Source: Campylobacter majalis
GTDB taxonomy: Bacteria; Campylobacterota; Campylobacteria; Campylobacterales; Campylobacteraceae
DNA: 64,000 bases
Assembly (NCBI RefSeq): GCF_905120465.1
Contig: NZ_CAJHOF010000001.1
Location: forward strand, 141,643 to 205,642
Reading direction: 5' to 3'
Position 1 is the stretch's first letter. Each line of letters starts with the position of its first letter. Below the pieces are notes generated by a model, which had not been told where the DNA came from, made no database searches, and worked only from the letters and a program-made list of their open reading frames with translations. A program made the position numbers and the translations under genes. Of the stretch, positions 35,056 through 45,788 are shown one piece after another.

Positions 35056-35625
35056 TTATAAAAGCGAGTTAATAAGTGCCTTCATATCAGCTACTATTGG
35101 CTCGATACCACGCTCACCGTTTATCACATGAAGCAAATTTTTGCCTTTGTAAAACTCACGAATAGCAACAATTGGATCAAGATAAACCTTCATACGATTG
35201 TTAAAAACTTCATTGTTATCATCAGCGCCTCTAGCACGTCCTAGCACACGCTCACGTGCTACATCTTCGCTTACATCAACCTCGATAACACCCTTTAACA
35301 CTATCTCATCTTGAGCTGATAAAACCTTATCAAGTTCGCTCATCTGCTCAACACTTCTAGGATAGCCATCAATTACAATATTTTTCTTATTAGAGCCCTT
35401 TATAGCTGATACTATAGTATTTACAACCACTTCTAACGGAACTAAATTGCCCTTTGAGATATAGCCATCTATTAGCACTCCAAGATCACTACCACTAGCC
35501 ACTTCTTCACGTAACAAATCGCCAGTTGAAAAATGAGCAAAGCTACCATCAGCCTTTGCTATCAAGTCTGCATCAGTTGTCTTACCAGAACCTGGGGCTC
35601 CTATGATTAAAAATAAATTTTTCAT
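35056..35625 (-). CDS. adk: Adenylate kinase
   Basis: This enzyme of about 189 residues interconverts ATP + AMP and 2 ADP. Motifs are the P-loop [21 protein letters not shown], and DGYPRSVEQ. It is of the short-lid type without zinc Cys residues. I choose the ATG at 35625 (MKNLFLI), which has AAAAGGAAAAAC upstream; the frame extends to 35664 but the added residues are not conserved. Confidence 0.95.
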   Translation of the reverse strand: MKNLFLIIGAPGSGKTTDADLIAKADGSFAHFSTGDLLREEVASGSDLGVLIDGYISKGNLVPLEVVVNTIVSAIKGSNKKNIVIDGYPRSVEQMSELDKVLSAQDEIVLKGVIEVDVSEDVARERVLGRARGADDNNEVFNNRMKVYLDPIVAIREFYKGKNLLHVINGERGIEPIVADMKALINSLL

Positions 35626-35863
35626 TGTTTTTCCTTTTAAGATAGCTTGACCTTTAAAACACACTTGAACAATTTTAAATTTTGCTTACAACATAATAAT
35701 TAACCAAAATTATACAAAATATTCAATTTCATCTCAAAGGACTTCGCCATTGATTTTTATCTTTAAAAACTAAAGAATTTTTATAATTACATAAATTTAA
35801 ATCAAAAATTTTATGACTTATTTAAATTTCAAACTACACAAAAATACTTACGCCATAAAATAA

Positions 35864-37615
35864 TTACTTTTCTTTTTCTCTTAATCTTAGTCCTAATTCA
35901 CGAAGCTGCTCACTATTTGCCTCACTCGGTGCTTTTGTCATCGGACACTGAGCACGTTGCGTTTTAGGAAATGCTATAACATCACGAATGCTACTTGATT
36001 TAGTTGCCAACATAATAAGCCTATCAAACCCAATGGCAATACCGCCATGTGGTGGCGCACCAAAACTAAGTGCGTCAAGTAAGAAACCAAATTTCTCTTT
36101 TTGCTCCTCTTCATCTATGCCAAGTAGCTTAAATACCTTTTGCTGGACGTCATTTTTGTGTATCCTAATACTTCCACCACCTAACTCAAAACCATTTAAC
36201 ACAACATCATGAGCTATAGAAAGTATATCCTCCATATTCTCAGCATCGATATTTTTTGGCATGGTGAAAGGATGGTGCATCGCTGAGTATGAGCCATCAT
36301 CATTTTGCTCAAACATTGGAAAATCAAGCACCCATAAAAACTCCATCTTATTTGCATCAATGATGCCCATCTGCTCTGCTAGAAAAACCCTAAATCTTCC
36401 CATATAATCAAGCACGATTTTTTTACGTCCAGCACCAAAGAACACGACATCACCGACTTGTAGCTCACTTCTTTTAACTATCTCATCTAAATCATCTTGA
36501 GTGAAAAATTTACAAAGCGGACCTTTTAAACCGTCTTCTTTCATCTGAAAATATCCAAGTCCTTGAGCACCAAATTTACGCACAAATTCTTCAAATCTAT
36601 TCATTTCGCGTTTGCTAAAAATATTATCTCCATTTGGCACTTTTAAAGCCTTAATGCGGTTGCGTTTTGGATCTTTTGCAATAGAGCTAAAAATTTCATT
36701 ACTTGAACGCTCAAAAATATCAATCACATCTATAAGTTTTAGATCATATCTTAAATCAGGCTTATCAGAACCGTAAGTTTCCGTCGCCTCTTTATAGCTC
36801 ATTCTGCGAAATGGAGTTGAGATATCATATCCACACGCTTTAAATATATCCTTTAGCATACTTTCAGCCATATTTATGATGTCTTCTTGCTCTACAAAAC
36901 TCATTTCAACGTCAATTTGTGTAAATTCTGGCTGCCTATCAGCTCTTAAATCTTCGTCTCTAAAGCACTTGGCTAACTGAAAATATCTATCAAAACCACT
37001 ACACATTAAAAGCTGTTTAAATAGCTGTGGGCTTTGCGGAAGTGCATAAAATTGTCCTGGATAAACACGACTAGGCACTAGATAATCTCTTGCTCCTTCA
37101 GGTGTTGCACGAGTAAGCATAGGTGTTTCAAACTCAATAAATCCCATTTTATCTAAGCTGTTTCTAGCAGCTATAGCGGCGGCTGAGCGCATCTTAAAGA
37201 TATTTTGCATTCGCTCATTTCTAAGATCTAAAAAGCGATATTTTAACCTAATATCTTCATTTACACTCTCATCACCTATCATAAACGGCAATGCTTCACT
37301 TGCATTTTCAATAATCAACTCATCTACAACTATCTCGATCTCACCAGTTTTTAGACGCTGATTTATCAATCCTTCACCCCTAGCTCTAACCTTGCCTTTT
37401 GCTTTTAAAACATACTCATCACGCACTTTACTTGCTATTTCATGAGCCTTAACACTATCGGCAGGGTCGCATACAAGCTGGACTAATCCGCTACGATCGC
37501 GAAGGTCAATAAATATAACACCACCATGATCCCTATAAGTATTTGTCCAACCGCACAGCAAGACCTCTTTGCCGATGTCGTCTTTGCTTAAATCGGTGCA
37601 ATAGTGACTTCTCAT
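35864..37615 (-). CDS. aspS: Aspartyl-tRNA synthetase
   Basis: This 583-residue class II synthetase has an N-terminal OB anticodon-binding domain ([23 protein letters not shown]), motif 2 ([18 protein letters not shown]) and motif 3 ([12 protein letters not shown]). The bacterial GAD insert region is present. In Campylobacter, Asn-tRNA is made by transamidation, so this AspRS is probably non-discriminating (known for the group; not decided by this sequence). A spacer of 238 bases before adk contains no gene. Confidence 0.96.
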   Translation of the reverse strand: MRSHYCTDLSKDDIGKEVLLCGWTNTYRDHGGVIFIDLRDRSGLVQLVCDPADSVKAHEIASKVRDEYVLKAKGKVRARGEGLINQRLKTGEIEIVVDELIIENASEALPFMIGDESVNEDIRLKYRFLDLRNERMQNIFKMRSAAAIAARNSLDKMGFIEFETPMLTRATPEGARDYLVPSRVYPGQFYALPQSPQLFKQLLMCSGFDRYFQLAKCFRDEDLRADRQPEFTQIDVEMSFVEQEDIINMAESMLKDIFKACGYDISTPFRRMSYKEATETYGSDKPDLRYDLKLIDVIDIFERSSNEIFSSIAKDPKRNRIKALKVPNGDNIFSKREMNRFEEFVRKFGAQGLGYFQMKEDGLKGPLCKFFTQDDLDEIVKRSELQVGDVVFFGAGRKKIVLDYMGRFRVFLAEQMGIIDANKMEFLWVLDFPMFEQNDDGSYSAMHHPFTMPKNIDAENMEDILSIAHDVVLNGFELGGGSIRIHKNDVQQKVFKLLGIDEEEQKEKFGFLLDALSFGAPPHGGIAIGFDRLIMLATKSSSIRDVIAFPKTQRAQCPMTKAPSEANSEQLRELGLRLREKEK

Positions 37616-37702
37616 ACATAAATCCTTTTTATTGTTTAAAATTGCTAATTTTATTTAATTTTGTATTAATAACTTCTTAGTAATAAATTGTTTATTTAAT
37701 GT

Positions 37703-38578
37703 TTAAATAACATAATTGTTATCGTTTGTATCTACTCTAGTGTCTATATCCTTTAGCTGAGAATATTTTTGCACTATAGTTGGAGTATCATCAAGGCTAA
37801 TCATAAAGCTATAAGAGTATGAAAAAACAGCGTATATATGCCCTGCATCAATCTCGCCTAAACACAGCGAAACAATAGCCACACTAAATATAAAAAATGC
37901 AAAAATTCCATGTATAAAATAGCCAAATGCTTCTTTGTTTGATATGCTTATTCTAAGCAATGACGTAAAAGCATAGTGTCTTGCTATTTGATATTCGCTT
38001 GAAGCGGTTATAACATCAACATCACGCTCCATGCGACTATTTAGTCTATTAAAAAGCCCTTCATTAATTTTGCTAAATTTTTTAATATTTGCAAAGACAA
38101 TCACTAGCACCAAAACGCAAGTAAGACCCACATAAAATTCCAACACAAGCAACATAAAACAAGCACCAATTATAGAAATAACAGAAGTAAAAAACATCGG
38201 CAAATGCTCTTCAAAAAATTTTATAAATTCTCTTGAAAGTGCAACATGGGCTGTCGTAGTAGATGCATCAAAATTATCCGTATTTCGTTGATTTGTTATG
38301 ACTTTTGTAACAAGCGATGTATAAATTTTAGTAAATACCATAGTATCAATCATGCGTCTTAATGCCCCTACTCCCCAAAATACAAATGCCATGATCGCAT
38401 AAATCATGGCAGATTTTATATCGCCTTGCATGATTTTATTTATGGCAAATCCAGCTATTAAAGGATAAGCAAGAATTAGTAAATTTTCAAGCAAAACAAG
38501 TCCAAAAGTAATGATAAGCTTTTTGTAATTTTGCTTTGCCATGGTTTTTAGTGTATTAAAAGCTGATTTTGTATGCAT
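37703..38578 (-). CDS. Stand-alone ABC-type six-helix transmembrane domain protein
   Basis: This 291-residue protein resembles only the membrane domain of ABC exporters (ABC_membrane_3 type): six predicted helices, and no Walker A, signature or Walker B motif. No ATPase gene is next to it. Such orphan domains occur as a separate family; they may partner with an ATPase encoded elsewhere or act without one. The C-terminal tail (DTRVDTNDNNYVI) is polar. It lies 45 bases downstream of aqpZ's stop on the opposite side of a hairpin; in fact it precedes aqpZ's 3' end and is read after it. Confidence 0.7.
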   Translation of the reverse strand: MHTKSAFNTLKTMAKQNYKKLIITFGLVLLENLLILAYPLIAGFAINKIMQGDIKSAMIYAIMAFVFWGVGALRRMIDTMVFTKIYTSLVTKVITNQRNTDNFDASTTTAHVALSREFIKFFEEHLPMFFTSVISIIGACFMLLVLEFYVGLTCVLVLVIVFANIKKFSKINEGLFNRLNSRMERDVDVITASSEYQIARHYAFTSLLRISISNKEAFGYFIHGIFAFFIFSVAIVSLCLGEIDAGHIYAVFSYSYSFMISLDDTPTIVQKYSQLKDIDTRVDTNDNNYVI

Positions 38579-38589
38579 GATACAGTGTG

Positions 38590-38612
38590 TCTCATAGGTA
38601 AAAACCTATGAG
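38590..38612. terminator. Hairpin between aqpZ and the ABC-type membrane gene
   Basis: The perfect inverted repeat TCTCATAGGT/ACCTATGAGA around a 3-4 base loop lies just after aqpZ. On the - strand the T-run precedes rather than follows the stem, so it may be an attenuator or mRNA 3'-end stabiliser more than a classic terminator. Confidence 0.55.
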
Positions 38613-38623
38613 ATTAAAAAACA

Positions 38624-39316
38624 TTATTTTTTACATTCGCAAGATATAAATTTATATGCCAATGCACCTATTATTGCACCTATTATTGGTGCTACCCAAA
38701 ACAGCCAAAGTTGCTCTATCGCCCAACTACCTTGAAACAATGCTACACCAGTTGAACGAGCTGGATTAACTGATGTGTTTGTTACCGGAATCGAGATTAG
38801 GTGAATTAACGTTAAGGCTAAACCAATAGCAATCGGTGCAAATCCAGATGGAGCCCTTTGGTCAGTTGAGCCAAGTATAATAATTAGAAAAAATGCAGTT
38901 AGCACAATCTCAATAACCAAAGCCGAAAGCATAGAGTAACCACCTGGTGAATGCTTGGCGTATCCATTTGAAGCAAATCCAGCAGTCGCATCAAAGATAT
39001 CATTTCCAGAAGCAATAACATAAAGCACAGCAGCAGCAAGTATAGCACCAACTACCTGAGCTATAATATACGGAACTAAATCTTTGCCAGAAAATCTACC
39101 GCCAACAAACAAACCAATTGAAACGGCTGGATTAAAATGCCCACCCGAAATGTGTCCCACAGCATATGCCATAGTTAAAACCGTAAGACCAAAAGCCAAT
39201 GAAACACCAACAAATCCAATGCCAAGCTCTGGATATGCTGCTGCTAAAACAGCACTTCCACAACCACCAAAAACTAGCCAAAATGTTCCAAAGCACTCTG
39301 CTAAATATTTTTTCAT
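38624..39316 (-). CDS. aqpZ: Aquaporin Z
   Basis: This 230-residue major intrinsic protein has six transmembrane helices and the two half-helix NPA motifs: [10 protein letters not shown] (about residue 62) and [11 protein letters not shown] (about residue 185). The Arg after the second NPA and the small length favour a water-selective channel over a glycerol facilitator. The C-terminus ends CECKK. The ATG follows AAGGAGATAAT. Confidence 0.93.
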   Translation of the reverse strand: MKKYLAECFGTFWLVFGGCGSAVLAAAYPELGIGFVGVSLAFGLTVLTMAYAVGHISGGHFNPAVSIGLFVGGRFSGKDLVPYIIAQVVGAILAAAVLYVIASGNDIFDATAGFASNGYAKHSPGGYSMLSALVIEIVLTAFFLIIILGSTDQRAPSGFAPIAIGLALTLIHLISIPVTNTSVNPARSTGVALFQGSWAIEQLWLFWVAPIIGAIIGALAYKFISCECKK

Positions 39317-39491
39317 ATTATCTCCTTATAAAAAATGTGGGATTTTAGCACAAAATAGTAAATGAATAAAAAAATTAAAATTTCACAATACAAAATAAAA
39401 ACACCTAAAAACAAACTTATAGCCTAATGCAATGAAATTTTAGATATTTAAATTATAAGTGGATTTATTGCGATAAAAGTAGCAAAATAAG

Positions 39492-39518
39492 GGCTAAAAT
39501 TTAAGATAAATTTTAGCC
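39492..39518 (-). terminator. Terminator after prs
   Basis: The stem GGCTAAAATTT/AAATTTTAGCC (11 base pairs, 5-base loop) starts 10 bases after the prs stop codon on the - strand and is followed by CTTATTTTGC. Confidence 0.8.
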
Positions 39519-39527
39519 GCAATATTA

Positions 39528-40457
39528 CTAAAATAGAGAATTTACACTTTCATTATGATATATTCGCCTAATAGTTTCGCCAAAAAGTGGTGCAACGCTT
39601 AAAACTTTAATACACTCAAGCTCTTGCTTAAGAGGAATAGTATCAGTAACTACTAATTCATCTAAATAACCCATGTGTAAATTTTCATATGCCGCACCAC
39701 TAAGCACTGGATGAGTACAAAATGCCATAACACTAGTAGCACCCTTTTCCTTGAATGTCTTAGCAGCTTTTACTATCGTTCCTGCTGTATCTATCATGTC
39801 ATCTACAAGTATTACGTCTTTGCCATTTACATCACCAATAACATTCATAACTTCGCTCTCATTTGCTTTTTCTCTACGCTTATCAACAATAACCATATCA
39901 AGTCCAAGATTTTTTGCTAACGCTCTAGCTCTAGCCACACCGCCAACATCTGGACTAGCCACTATCGGATTTGGTAGATGCTTTGCTTTAACATAATCAG
40001 TAAATACAATGCTTCCGTATAAGTTATCAACTGGAATATCAAAAAAACCCTGAATTTGTCCCGCATGTAAATCCATAGTTACAACACGATCAATACCAGC
40101 AGTCTGCATCATATTTGCCACTAATTTCGCCGTTATTGGCACACGTGGAGCAGCTTTTCTGTCTTGTCTAGCATAACCAAAATACGGCACAACAGCGGTA
40201 ATAGAGCTAGCTGAACTTCTCTTTAAAGCATCAGTTAAAATAAGCAATTCCATCAAATTATGATTTGCTGGAGCACAAGTTGGCTGCACGACAAATACAT
40301 CCTTGCCACGCACACTCTCGCCTACTTGCACACTTATCTCGCCATCGCTAAATGACTTAATACTAGCCTCACTAATTGGCAACGATAAATACTGTGATAC
40401 TCTCTTAGCAAAATCAACATTTGCCGTTCCTGAAAAAACTTTATAACCTCTCATCAC
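39528..40457 (-). CDS. prs: Ribose-phosphate pyrophosphokinase (PRPP synthetase)
   Basis: This 309-residue enzyme makes PRPP from ribose-5-phosphate and ATP for nucleotide, His and Trp synthesis. Motifs are VVPYFGYARQDRK (ATP site), TMDLHAGQIQGFFDIPVDNL, and the PRPP-binding loop VILVDDMIDTAGT. The gene stands alone between a 188-base upstream spacer, which must hold its promoter, and a strong terminator. Confidence 0.97.
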   Translation of the reverse strand: MMRGYKVFSGTANVDFAKRVSQYLSLPISEASIKSFSDGEISVQVGESVRGKDVFVVQPTCAPANHNLMELLILTDALKRSSASSITAVVPYFGYARQDRKAAPRVPITAKLVANMMQTAGIDRVVTMDLHAGQIQGFFDIPVDNLYGSIVFTDYVKAKHLPNPIVASPDVGGVARARALAKNLGLDMVIVDKRREKANESEVMNVIGDVNGKDVILVDDMIDTAGTIVKAAKTFKEKGATSVMAFCTHPVLSGAAYENLHMGYLDELVVTDTIPLKQELECIKVLSVAPLFGETIRRIYHNESVNSLF

Positions 40458-40646
40458 AAACCCCTTTAATATAAATAATAATTCTAACTAAAAATTGTAA
40501 ATTTTGTCTTTAATTTAAATTTGAGTAAATTAATTTAATTTTTAATTTTATATTGCATTTTACAATCTCTTAAAAATCACAACTTTTGATAACAAAATCG
40601 TATTAACAATCTTATAAAAGTGATAATTTTATTATCTTTGTTAATA

Positions 40647-41624
40647 TTAAAAAAGAGATAGCGTCTGCTTTTCTTCGCTTAATATCTCTAAAAGCTCTTG
40701 TTTTTTACAAAAAATAAGCACGTATCTAAAATTTTTATACTCTTTAACATCTCTTAAGTCATCAATTTTAATTGCATTTTCACACTCAAACCAAGACATT
40801 TTTGGCACTAAAATTTTAACCTCATCACCAAATTTATTGTATAAATAATTTGCTTCAATCTTAAAAAGCTCCTCGTCACTTTCGCAAATTACAGCTCTAA
40901 AGCTTGAGCCAAAGCTGACAGGAGCAAAATTTTTATCTATAAAAATCGGCTCAAAATGCCCTAAATTTTTAATCTCGCCTATTTTATACTCAATTTTGTT
41001 TGAGTTTAAAAATTTAACAAGTCCTGCAAAACTAGGTAAAAATACACCAGCAACACCAAGCCCCTGATAATACATATCATCAATTATGACATTTGTAAAA
41101 AATATCGAACCACTATTTAAACTGTAAATTTTAACATCAGCAAATACATGCTCATAAAGCGGATTAAGCTGTTGCAAAATCCTAATATCAGCACCAAAAA
41201 ACATCGCACCAAAAGCTGCATTTTCTATGCTTTTAAAAAGTGTTGCTAAATCTTTTGAGATAAAATTTACATTTTTTGCATGTATTTTACTTAAAATTTG
41301 CATCTGAACTGCATTTACACAGTAAAATTTCAGTGCCTTTTGTGAAGCAAAATACCGCATAAGTCTAATTAATGCAGTGTTGATATTTTCAACCCTAATA
41401 TACGCTACTTCACTATCATTTATGATTATTTTTTCGCTAGTTATTATTGCATATGCACCATTTTTTATTGCTAACTCAATCTCGCTTTCATCAGCCATCA
41501 AGCATATATAAGCATGGGTTCGTTTTACATTTTTGGCTTCAAAACTATACCCACCAATATGCGTGATACTCACATGATTTTCAAAAACCCCTTTTATTAG
41601 ACTGGCTAAATTTTCTACTCGCAT
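40647..41624 (-). CDS. MurE/MurF N-terminal-like protein without ligase motifs
   Basis: This 325-residue protein starts like a Mur ligase substrate domain (LASLIKGVF..., GGYSFEAKNVKRTHAYICLMADESEIELAIKNGAYAIIT), but the ATP-binding G-K-T loop and the catalytic metal site of MurE/MurF are absent. The function is not known. C. jejuni has, as I recall, a hypothetical gene at this place beside metG. It begins directly after the metG stop (1-base spacing) and is probably cotranslated with it. Confidence 0.65.
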   Translation of the reverse strand: MRVENLASLIKGVFENHVSITHIGGYSFEAKNVKRTHAYICLMADESEIELAIKNGAYAIITSEKIIINDSEVAYIRVENINTALIRLMRYFASQKALKFYCVNAVQMQILSKIHAKNVNFISKDLATLFKSIENAAFGAMFFGADIRILQQLNPLYEHVFADVKIYSLNSGSIFFTNVIIDDMYYQGLGVAGVFLPSFAGLVKFLNSNKIEYKIGEIKNLGHFEPIFIDKNFAPVSFGSSFRAVICESDEELFKIEANYLYNKFGDEVKILVPKMSWFECENAIKIDDLRDVKEYKNFRYVLIFCKKQELLEILSEEKQTLSLF

Positions 41625-43523
41625 TTAGCCTACAATTGAGCCATTTTTAACTTTGGCATGTGTGCCAAGTAGTGTAAGCGAACCGTCCTCTGCCGATAAG
41701 ATCATGCCTTGAGATACGTATTTTTTCATCATCGTTCGCTCTTTTAAATTTGATAACACACAAACTTGCTTACCAATCAAATCGCTAGGATTGTAAAATT
41801 TCGCTATTCCAGATAAGATCTGACGTGGTTTGTCTTCGCCTAAATCTATTTTAAATTTCAACAACTTGTCGCTTCCTTCAACTCTTTCGCACTCTAAAAC
41901 TTCGCCTACTTTAATAATAATTTTTGCAAAATCATCTATCGTGATTATGTCATCCTTGCTCTGTTTAATCTCTTGTTTTGGCATCTCTTGATCCTTTTGA
42001 GGCTCATCTTCTACACGTGGAAATAGTGGCTGGGTTGGTTTTGCAACAAAGTCTAAAAGCTCATCATTTAATAAAATTTTTACATACATCTCATTTGATA
42101 TTTCAAAACTTAGAGCATTTGCTATCTTATCGCACGTTTTTGGCATGGCTGGACTTAGCAAAACGGCTATTTTAGCTAATAAATTTGCACAAAGCGAAAC
42201 AAGAGCATTTGCTTCATCTGCTTTGTTATTTTTCATCATCGTCCATGGCTCATACTTTGCTATTACGCCATTTGCTAAAGCTACAATTTTCCAAATCTCT
42301 TCTAAGTAACGATTTGGCATGATATTTTCCAAGCTAGATATTGCACTTTTAATATACTCTTTTGCCTCGTCTAATTCGCTTTGATAAAATTTAGCTGTAT
42401 TATTTTTATCTATTTTATACTCACTATATTTTCCACTCATTCCTATAATGCGATTTAGCAAATTTCCAAGCCCATTTCCAAGCTCAGAGTTTATACGCTC
42501 TATTAAGGCCTTTTTACTATAATCACCATCTTGTCCGAATGGAACTTCGCGAAGCAAAAAGTATCTAAAATTTTCAAGCCCATACACATCAGCAACCTCT
42601 TTTGGATTTATGACATTGCCCTTGCTTTTGCTCATTTTTTCGCCATCTTTAGTCCACCAGCCGTGTGCTGCGACGCATTTTGGCAATGGCAAATCCAAAC
42701 TAAGCAAAAATGCTGGCCAATAAATCGCATGAAATCTTAATATATCCTTGCCAACAAGATGTGTAGTATCGTCCCAATACGCCATTTTCTCATCGCCAAG
42801 CGTGTATCCTAAAGTAGTTAAATAATTTACAAGTGCATCAAGCCAAACATACATCACGTGCTTTGCATCATTTAAATCATCTGGAAGCTTTACGCCCCAA
42901 TCAAAACTCGTGCGAGTAATAGATAAATCCTTTAATCCACCCTTAACAAAACTTATAACTTCATTTTTTTTGCCCTTTGGAAGCACTGAAGTATCGCTTG
43001 TTTCATACCATTTTAATAGCTCGTCTTCATATTTACTTAGCTTAAAAAAGTAGCTCTCTTCTTTGACAACGCTTGTTTTTCGTCCGCAATCAGGACAGCA
43101 ATTATCATCTAAAAGCTGAGTTTGAGTAAAAAATGTCTCACAACTAACACAATAAAACCCCTCATATTCACCCTTGTAAATATCGCCTTTTTCATACATT
43201 TTCATAAAAGCATTTTGAACAGTTTTTTTATGATTTTCATCAGTTGTGCGGATAAAATAGTCATAACTTATATCAAAATCATCCCAAAGAGCTTTAAATT
43301 TACTCGAAATTTCATCAGCATATTCTTGTGGTGTTTTATTGCGTTGTTTAGCGGCTTGCTCAATCTTTTGCCCATGTTCATCAGTTCCAGTCATAAAAAA
43401 CGTATCAAAGCCTTGCAAACGTCTAAATCTAGCCAAAGTATCAGCTATGATAGTCGTGTATGCGTGTCCGATATGGGGCACATCATTGACATAATAAATC
43501 GGTGTAGTTATATATTTTTTCAT
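41625..43523 (-). CDS. metG: Methionyl-tRNA synthetase
   Basis: This 632-residue class I synthetase has the HIGH-type motif VNDVPHIGHAYTT, a zinc knuckle (CVSCETF...CCPDCG), KMSKSKGN, and a C-terminal tRNA-binding (EMAP/Trbp111) domain starting near residue 530 (DDFAKIIIKVGEVLECE). It charges both initiator and elongator tRNA-Met. A Lys/Gln-rich linker (PQKDQEMPKQEIKQSKDD) joins the domains. The order metG-small orf-fbp-mobB is as in C. jejuni. Confidence 0.97.
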   Translation of the reverse strand: MKKYITTPIYYVNDVPHIGHAYTTIIADTLARFRRLQGFDTFFMTGTDEHGQKIEQAAKQRNKTPQEYADEISSKFKALWDDFDISYDYFIRTTDENHKKTVQNAFMKMYEKGDIYKGEYEGFYCVSCETFFTQTQLLDDNCCPDCGRKTSVVKEESYFFKLSKYEDELLKWYETSDTSVLPKGKKNEVISFVKGGLKDLSITRTSFDWGVKLPDDLNDAKHVMYVWLDALVNYLTTLGYTLGDEKMAYWDDTTHLVGKDILRFHAIYWPAFLLSLDLPLPKCVAAHGWWTKDGEKMSKSKGNVINPKEVADVYGLENFRYFLLREVPFGQDGDYSKKALIERINSELGNGLGNLLNRIIGMSGKYSEYKIDKNNTAKFYQSELDEAKEYIKSAISSLENIMPNRYLEEIWKIVALANGVIAKYEPWTMMKNNKADEANALVSLCANLLAKIAVLLSPAMPKTCDKIANALSFEISNEMYVKILLNDELLDFVAKPTQPLFPRVEDEPQKDQEMPKQEIKQSKDDIITIDDFAKIIIKVGEVLECERVEGSDKLLKFKIDLGEDKPRQILSGIAKFYNPSDLIGKQVCVLSNLKERTMMKKYVSQGMILSAEDGSLTLLGTHAKVKNGSIVG

Positions 43524-43542
43524 AATTATTCCTTATTAAATT

Positions 43543-43752
43543 TTAAAACTCAAATCCACCACCAGCACCCTTTGACATAGAGTTATACGCACTATCGACA
43601 TATCTTTTTCTTGTTTCACACTCAAAAAGCATATCACAATCAAAGCAACTCTTTAAATTTTTGCTCTCTTGGCACTGCTGAAGCGTTTTTTTGTCTTCTT
43701 CAAGCTTTAACTCAAAGCTATCTTTTTGTATATTTTCAGACATTATATGCAC
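43543..43752 (-). CDS. Small conserved hypothetical protein between fbp and metG
   Basis: This 69-residue protein has a Lys/Gln-rich helix, two Cys pairs spaced like a small metal or disulfide unit ([17 protein letters not shown]), and a Gly-rich end ([10 protein letters not shown]). C. jejuni has a short gene in the same place. The function is unknown. It overlaps the fbp 3' end by 17 bases and is 19 bases from metG. Confidence 0.7.
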   Translation of the reverse strand: MHIMSENIQKDSFELKLEEDKKTLQQCQESKNLKSCFDCDMLFECETRKRYVDSAYNSMSKGAGGGFEF

Positions 43753-44587
43753 TTTTTAATCTATCAATTTCATATCTTGAGCCAAAAAAACAAGGTGTAG
43801 TTTGGTGTGTTTTTTCAACCTTTATGCTAAGAAGCGAGTTTGAAACTCCATCAGTTGTCGCACCACCAGCATTTTCATAGATAAATGCAAATGGAAGCAC
43901 TTCAAAAAGCACTCTAAGTTTGCCATTTACACAATCACTAGTCGCCGGATAGCTAAACAATCCACCACCTTTAAGTAAAATTTGATGCAAGTCAGCAACC
44001 ATAGCACCAGAGTATCTAAGCCTATAGCCTTCATCAAAAAGCGATTTTATAAAACTAGCATGAGTTTTACTCCACCCTTTTTGCGTTGCACCACTCGCAT
44101 TTAATTTACCTTTTTCAGCCATCTTTAGCTCTTTGATTTTGGCAAATTTATCACCCATATCTAGCCTGTATAGACATGGTGCTTGATTGTTTTCCTCACA
44201 AATTACAAGTTCAAGCCTAGGACCATAAACGCTATATGCTGCTGCAACTAAACACTCAGGTTTTAGCTCGTTTTCATATATGCCAAATATCGAGCCAACG
44301 GCAAAATTTACATCAACTAAGCTTGAGCCATCAAGTGGATCGTATGCAATTATAAATTTTGCATTTTCGTTTAACATCAAAACTTCATCTTTTTCTTCGC
44401 TCACAAGTGCTTTTATGCTAGCTATTTTACTAAACTCAGTGGTTATTATCTCATCACTTAAAACATCAAGCTTAAGCTGATTATCGCCTGTGGCATTTTG
44501 GTTTTGACTATATCCTAAATCAGCGTATTTTATCGTTTGAGAAATTTTTATCGAAACGTTTTTTATAGCATCCAAAATTTCATTCAT
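43736..44587 (-). CDS. fbp: Fructose-1,6-bisphosphatase class I
   Basis: This 283-residue gluconeogenic enzyme removes the 1-phosphate of fructose-1,6-bisphosphate. The metal-binding motif [20 protein letters not shown] is intact, along with LVSEEKDE and [18 protein letters not shown]. Campylobacter depends on gluconeogenesis because it lacks phosphofructokinase in most species. The start ATG is the first gene of the fbp-orf-metG run. Confidence 0.95.
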   Translation of the reverse strand: MNEILDAIKNVSIKISQTIKYADLGYSQNQNATGDNQLKLDVLSDEIITTEFSKIASIKALVSEEKDEVLMLNENAKFIIAYDPLDGSSLVDVNFAVGSIFGIYENELKPECLVAAAYSVYGPRLELVICEENNQAPCLYRLDMGDKFAKIKELKMAEKGKLNASGATQKGWSKTHASFIKSLFDEGYRLRYSGAMVADLHQILLKGGGLFSYPATSDCVNGKLRVLFEVLPFAFIYENAGGATTDGVSNSLLSIKVEKTHQTTPCFFGSRYEIDRLKSAYNV

Positions 44588-44686
44588 CTCTTACCCTTTT
44601 GTTATAACATCTGCAAATTTTATCAAACTATCGTAATAAAAACATAAATTACAAAATATATAATTTGGTTAAAATTTTATAGCAAA

Positions 44687-45166
44687 TCACACGACTTTTG
44701 CATTTTGTAAAATCCACTCACAAACACTCTTTACATCATCTACTTTTAGGCTAACAATTCCATCATAAGCCTGTCCATCAGGTGTTGCAATAGCATTTGA
44801 GAATGGCAAATAACTCTCATCAATCTTGTCTCTAAACAGGCTAATGCGTGGCAAATCAAGCGTTTTTAATCCTTCAACCAAAAGAAAATCAAAATCTCCA
44901 AGCATCCTAATAACCTCATCTAAACTCGATTGAGATTTAGAAAAATATGTCGTTTTGGTAGGGCTTAACACAACTACATCAGCTCCAGCTTCGCTAAATT
45001 TAAAACTATCCTTGCCCTCAACGTCAAATTTAGCCTTATTTGCCGGATCGTGTTTAATAACTACGACCTTAAAACCATCATTTATAAATTTCTGTGCCAC
45101 TTTTAATATAAGTGTTGTTTTACCACTATTTGATGGACCAGAAAATGCAACAGCAAGCCTTCTCAT
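44687..45166 (-). CDS. mobB: Molybdopterin-guanine dinucleotide biosynthesis protein MobB
   Basis: This 159-residue P-loop GTP-binding adaptor has VAFSGPSNSGKTTLILKVA at the N-terminus and FLLVEGLKTLDLPRI in the centre. It helps MobA attach GMP to molybdopterin, so it serves enzymes such as the molybdoenzyme at 1457-3742. The same gene follows fbp in C. jejuni. No other cofactor gene is in the window. Confidence 0.92.
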   Translation of the reverse strand: MRRLAVAFSGPSNSGKTTLILKVAQKFINDGFKVVVIKHDPANKAKFDVEGKDSFKFSEAGADVVVLSPTKTTYFSKSQSSLDEVIRMLGDFDFLLVEGLKTLDLPRISLFRDKIDESYLPFSNAIATPDGQAYDGIVSLKVDDVKSVCEWILQNAKVV

Positions 45167-45263
45167 AAAAACCTTTTTAAAAAAATAGCCTAGATTATAT
45201 CCAAAAATGTCTTAAACATAAGGTGAAATTTGATAAAATCACATCTAAATTTAAAGGAAGAAA

Positions 45264-45746
45264 ATGAGAAAATTTATGCTAGTAGTAATGCTTGGCTTAT
45301 TTGGCGGATGTGCTACAAAAACATACAATCATGAACCAATTAAGAATGAAATACTAGCCTATACAAAAAAGGCAGAAATCATCATAAATAATAATGAAAG
45401 AGTGCTAATAATAGCTACTTACATAAATCCAATATCAAAAGAAAAAAATACCGAAAATGAAAATTTCATCATATCTATTAGTCCAGAAAGTGCCGAAATT
45501 TCAAGCATAAATTTAAATAAAGATTTAAATTCTACACTAAGCATCATCAATGAAAACGATAGAATTTTACAAGAATTAGGATTTACATTACCATGGGCAA
45601 AACACTATAAAATTTCAGCTGCATCAATCAAAGATGAAAAAGTGTTAAATTTAGACATAGCTGTTAAAATTTGCGAAACGTGTAGCACACATAATGCACA
45701 AATAAGTATTCAAAAAATATCAAAATCGCTTTATTGGAATCCATAA
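45264..45746 (+). CDS. Lipoprotein of unknown function
   Basis: This 160-residue protein has a lipobox LFGGC (Cys at residue 16). The mature part is mostly beta with a short Cys pair (KICETCSTHN, about residue 137). I see no family motif. It stands alone on the + strand between mobB and slt; C. jejuni has a gene at this place. The start ATG follows AAAGGAAGAAA. A bidirectional terminator separates it from slt. Confidence 0.75.
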   Translation: MRKFMLVVMLGLFGGCATKTYNHEPIKNEILAYTKKAEIIINNNERVLIIATYINPISKEKNTENENFIISISPESAEISSINLNKDLNSTLSIINENDRILQELGFTLPWAKHYKISAASIKDEKVLNLDIAVKICETCSTHNAQISIQKISKSLYWNP

Positions 45747-45755
45747 AATAAGCCC

Positions 45756-45788
45756 AACCAAAGCATTTTAAAGTAAAAAGCTTTGGTT
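45756..45788. terminator. Bidirectional terminator between lipoprotein gene and slt
   Basis: The 9-base-pair stem AACCAAAGC/GCTTTGGTT with a 15-base A/T loop lies between two convergent genes and overlaps the slt stop codon by two bases. T-rich DNA follows on the + side. Confidence 0.8.
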
